Positions 11,327 to 11,379 of a stretch of DNA of 11,379 nucleotides are shown piece by piece. The DNA lies in assembly GCA_964431965.1 (NCBI GenBank), contig CAYSLU010000123.1:1-11379 (forward strand). Reading direction: 5' to 3'. A program made the position numbers and the translations under genes. A model generated the notes under the pieces. It made no database searches, had not been told where the DNA came from, and worked only from the letters and a program-made list of their open reading frames with translations. Each line of letters begins with the position of its first letter. Position 1 is the first letter of the stretch. The stretch comes from CAYSLU01 sp964431965. Its GTDB lineage: Bacteria > Verrucomicrobiota > Kiritimatiellia > CAIKKV01 > CAYSLU01.

Positions 11327-11379
11327 AGTGTGCTGTCCCGCAAATGACTACGCAAAACGCGCAAGTGCCTGTCATTCCG
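11327..11379. repeat. Repeat-like sequence at the right edge
   Basis: AGTGTGCTGTC (11327-11337) and AGTGCCTGTC (11364-11373) are near copies 37 bp apart, with CGCAAA repeated between them (11339-11344, 11351-11356). I remember AAGTGCCTGTC-type words from REP-like and insertion-sequence-end elements in PVC bacteria. The window ends here, so the element cannot be completed or named. Confidence 0.3.

Noticed and set aside
11224..11364. Longer form of the small secreted protein
   Set aside because: It would include the promoter and ribosome site and would bury the signal peptide behind 47 unlikely residues.
11344..11379. Possible plus-strand gene start (MTTQNAQV...) at the right edge
   Set aside because: Only 12 codons are visible, there is no ribosome site, and the bases belong to a repeat-like stretch.
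1..11379. CRISPR array, tRNA, rRNA, complete insertion sequence or prophage
   Set aside because: No regularly spaced repeat series, no cloverleaf-like sequence with a conserved T-loop, and no transposase, integrase or phage motif was found on either strand by reading.

Overview
The window is GC-rich and gene-dense, and almost everything in it is coded on the minus strand. Several traits suggest an environmental or metagenomic bacterium of the PVC type (Verrucomicrobiota, Kiritimatiellota, Planctomycetota or a neighbour): an ECF sigma factor whose last helix reads YWRVHAAR, degenerate dispersed repeats between genes, and a 100-N scaffold gap. No rRNA or other marker gene is present, so the lineage is only a guess.

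Right part (about 4.7-11.3 kb, all minus strand): transcription probably starts at a good sigma70-type promoter near 11.3 kb. The order is a small secreted protein, an SLT-type lytic transglycosylase, a membrane-anchored NodB-type polysaccharide deacetylase with an extra C-terminal beta-rich region, an NAD-dependent epimerase/dehydratase, a left-handed beta-helix acyltransferase, an ABC-2 permease (Wzm/TagG type) and its ATPase (Wzt type, with a C-terminal carbohydrate-binding-like domain). The last three genes are tightly coupled: there is a 4-nt gap before the acyltransferase, and ATGA overlaps join acyltransferase to permease and permease to ATPase. The set looks like the export and modification end of a surface-polysaccharide locus, with wall-opening and deacetylating enzymes beside it. 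No glycosyltransferase is visible.

Middle (about 3.4-4.65 kb): a small nucleotidyltransferase of the toxin-antitoxin/abortive-infection type, possibly preceded by a small overlapping ORF. After it comes an ECF regulatory operon of sigma factor, single-pass membrane anti-sigma-like protein and exported protein, all touching or overlapping. The last gene runs into the assembly gap (1804-1903) and has lost its 3' end.

Left part (1-1.8 kb): the 260 bp left of the gap hold several repeat-like elements. They include two inverted copies of a 27-bp hairpin element whose stem differences are all compensatory. Then comes a CsgG/FlgT-like exported protein (minus). Facing it is the 3' end of another nucleotidyltransferase-like gene (plus). 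The 348-bp convergent spacer carries a perfect 25-bp direct repeat and two strong GC hairpins.

The most unusual signals are the covarying inverted hairpin repeats, the direct repeat in the convergent spacer, the ECF operon with its uncharacterised exported partner, and the small ORF overlapping the internal nucleotidyltransferase. I found no CRISPR array, tRNA, rRNA or complete mobile element.
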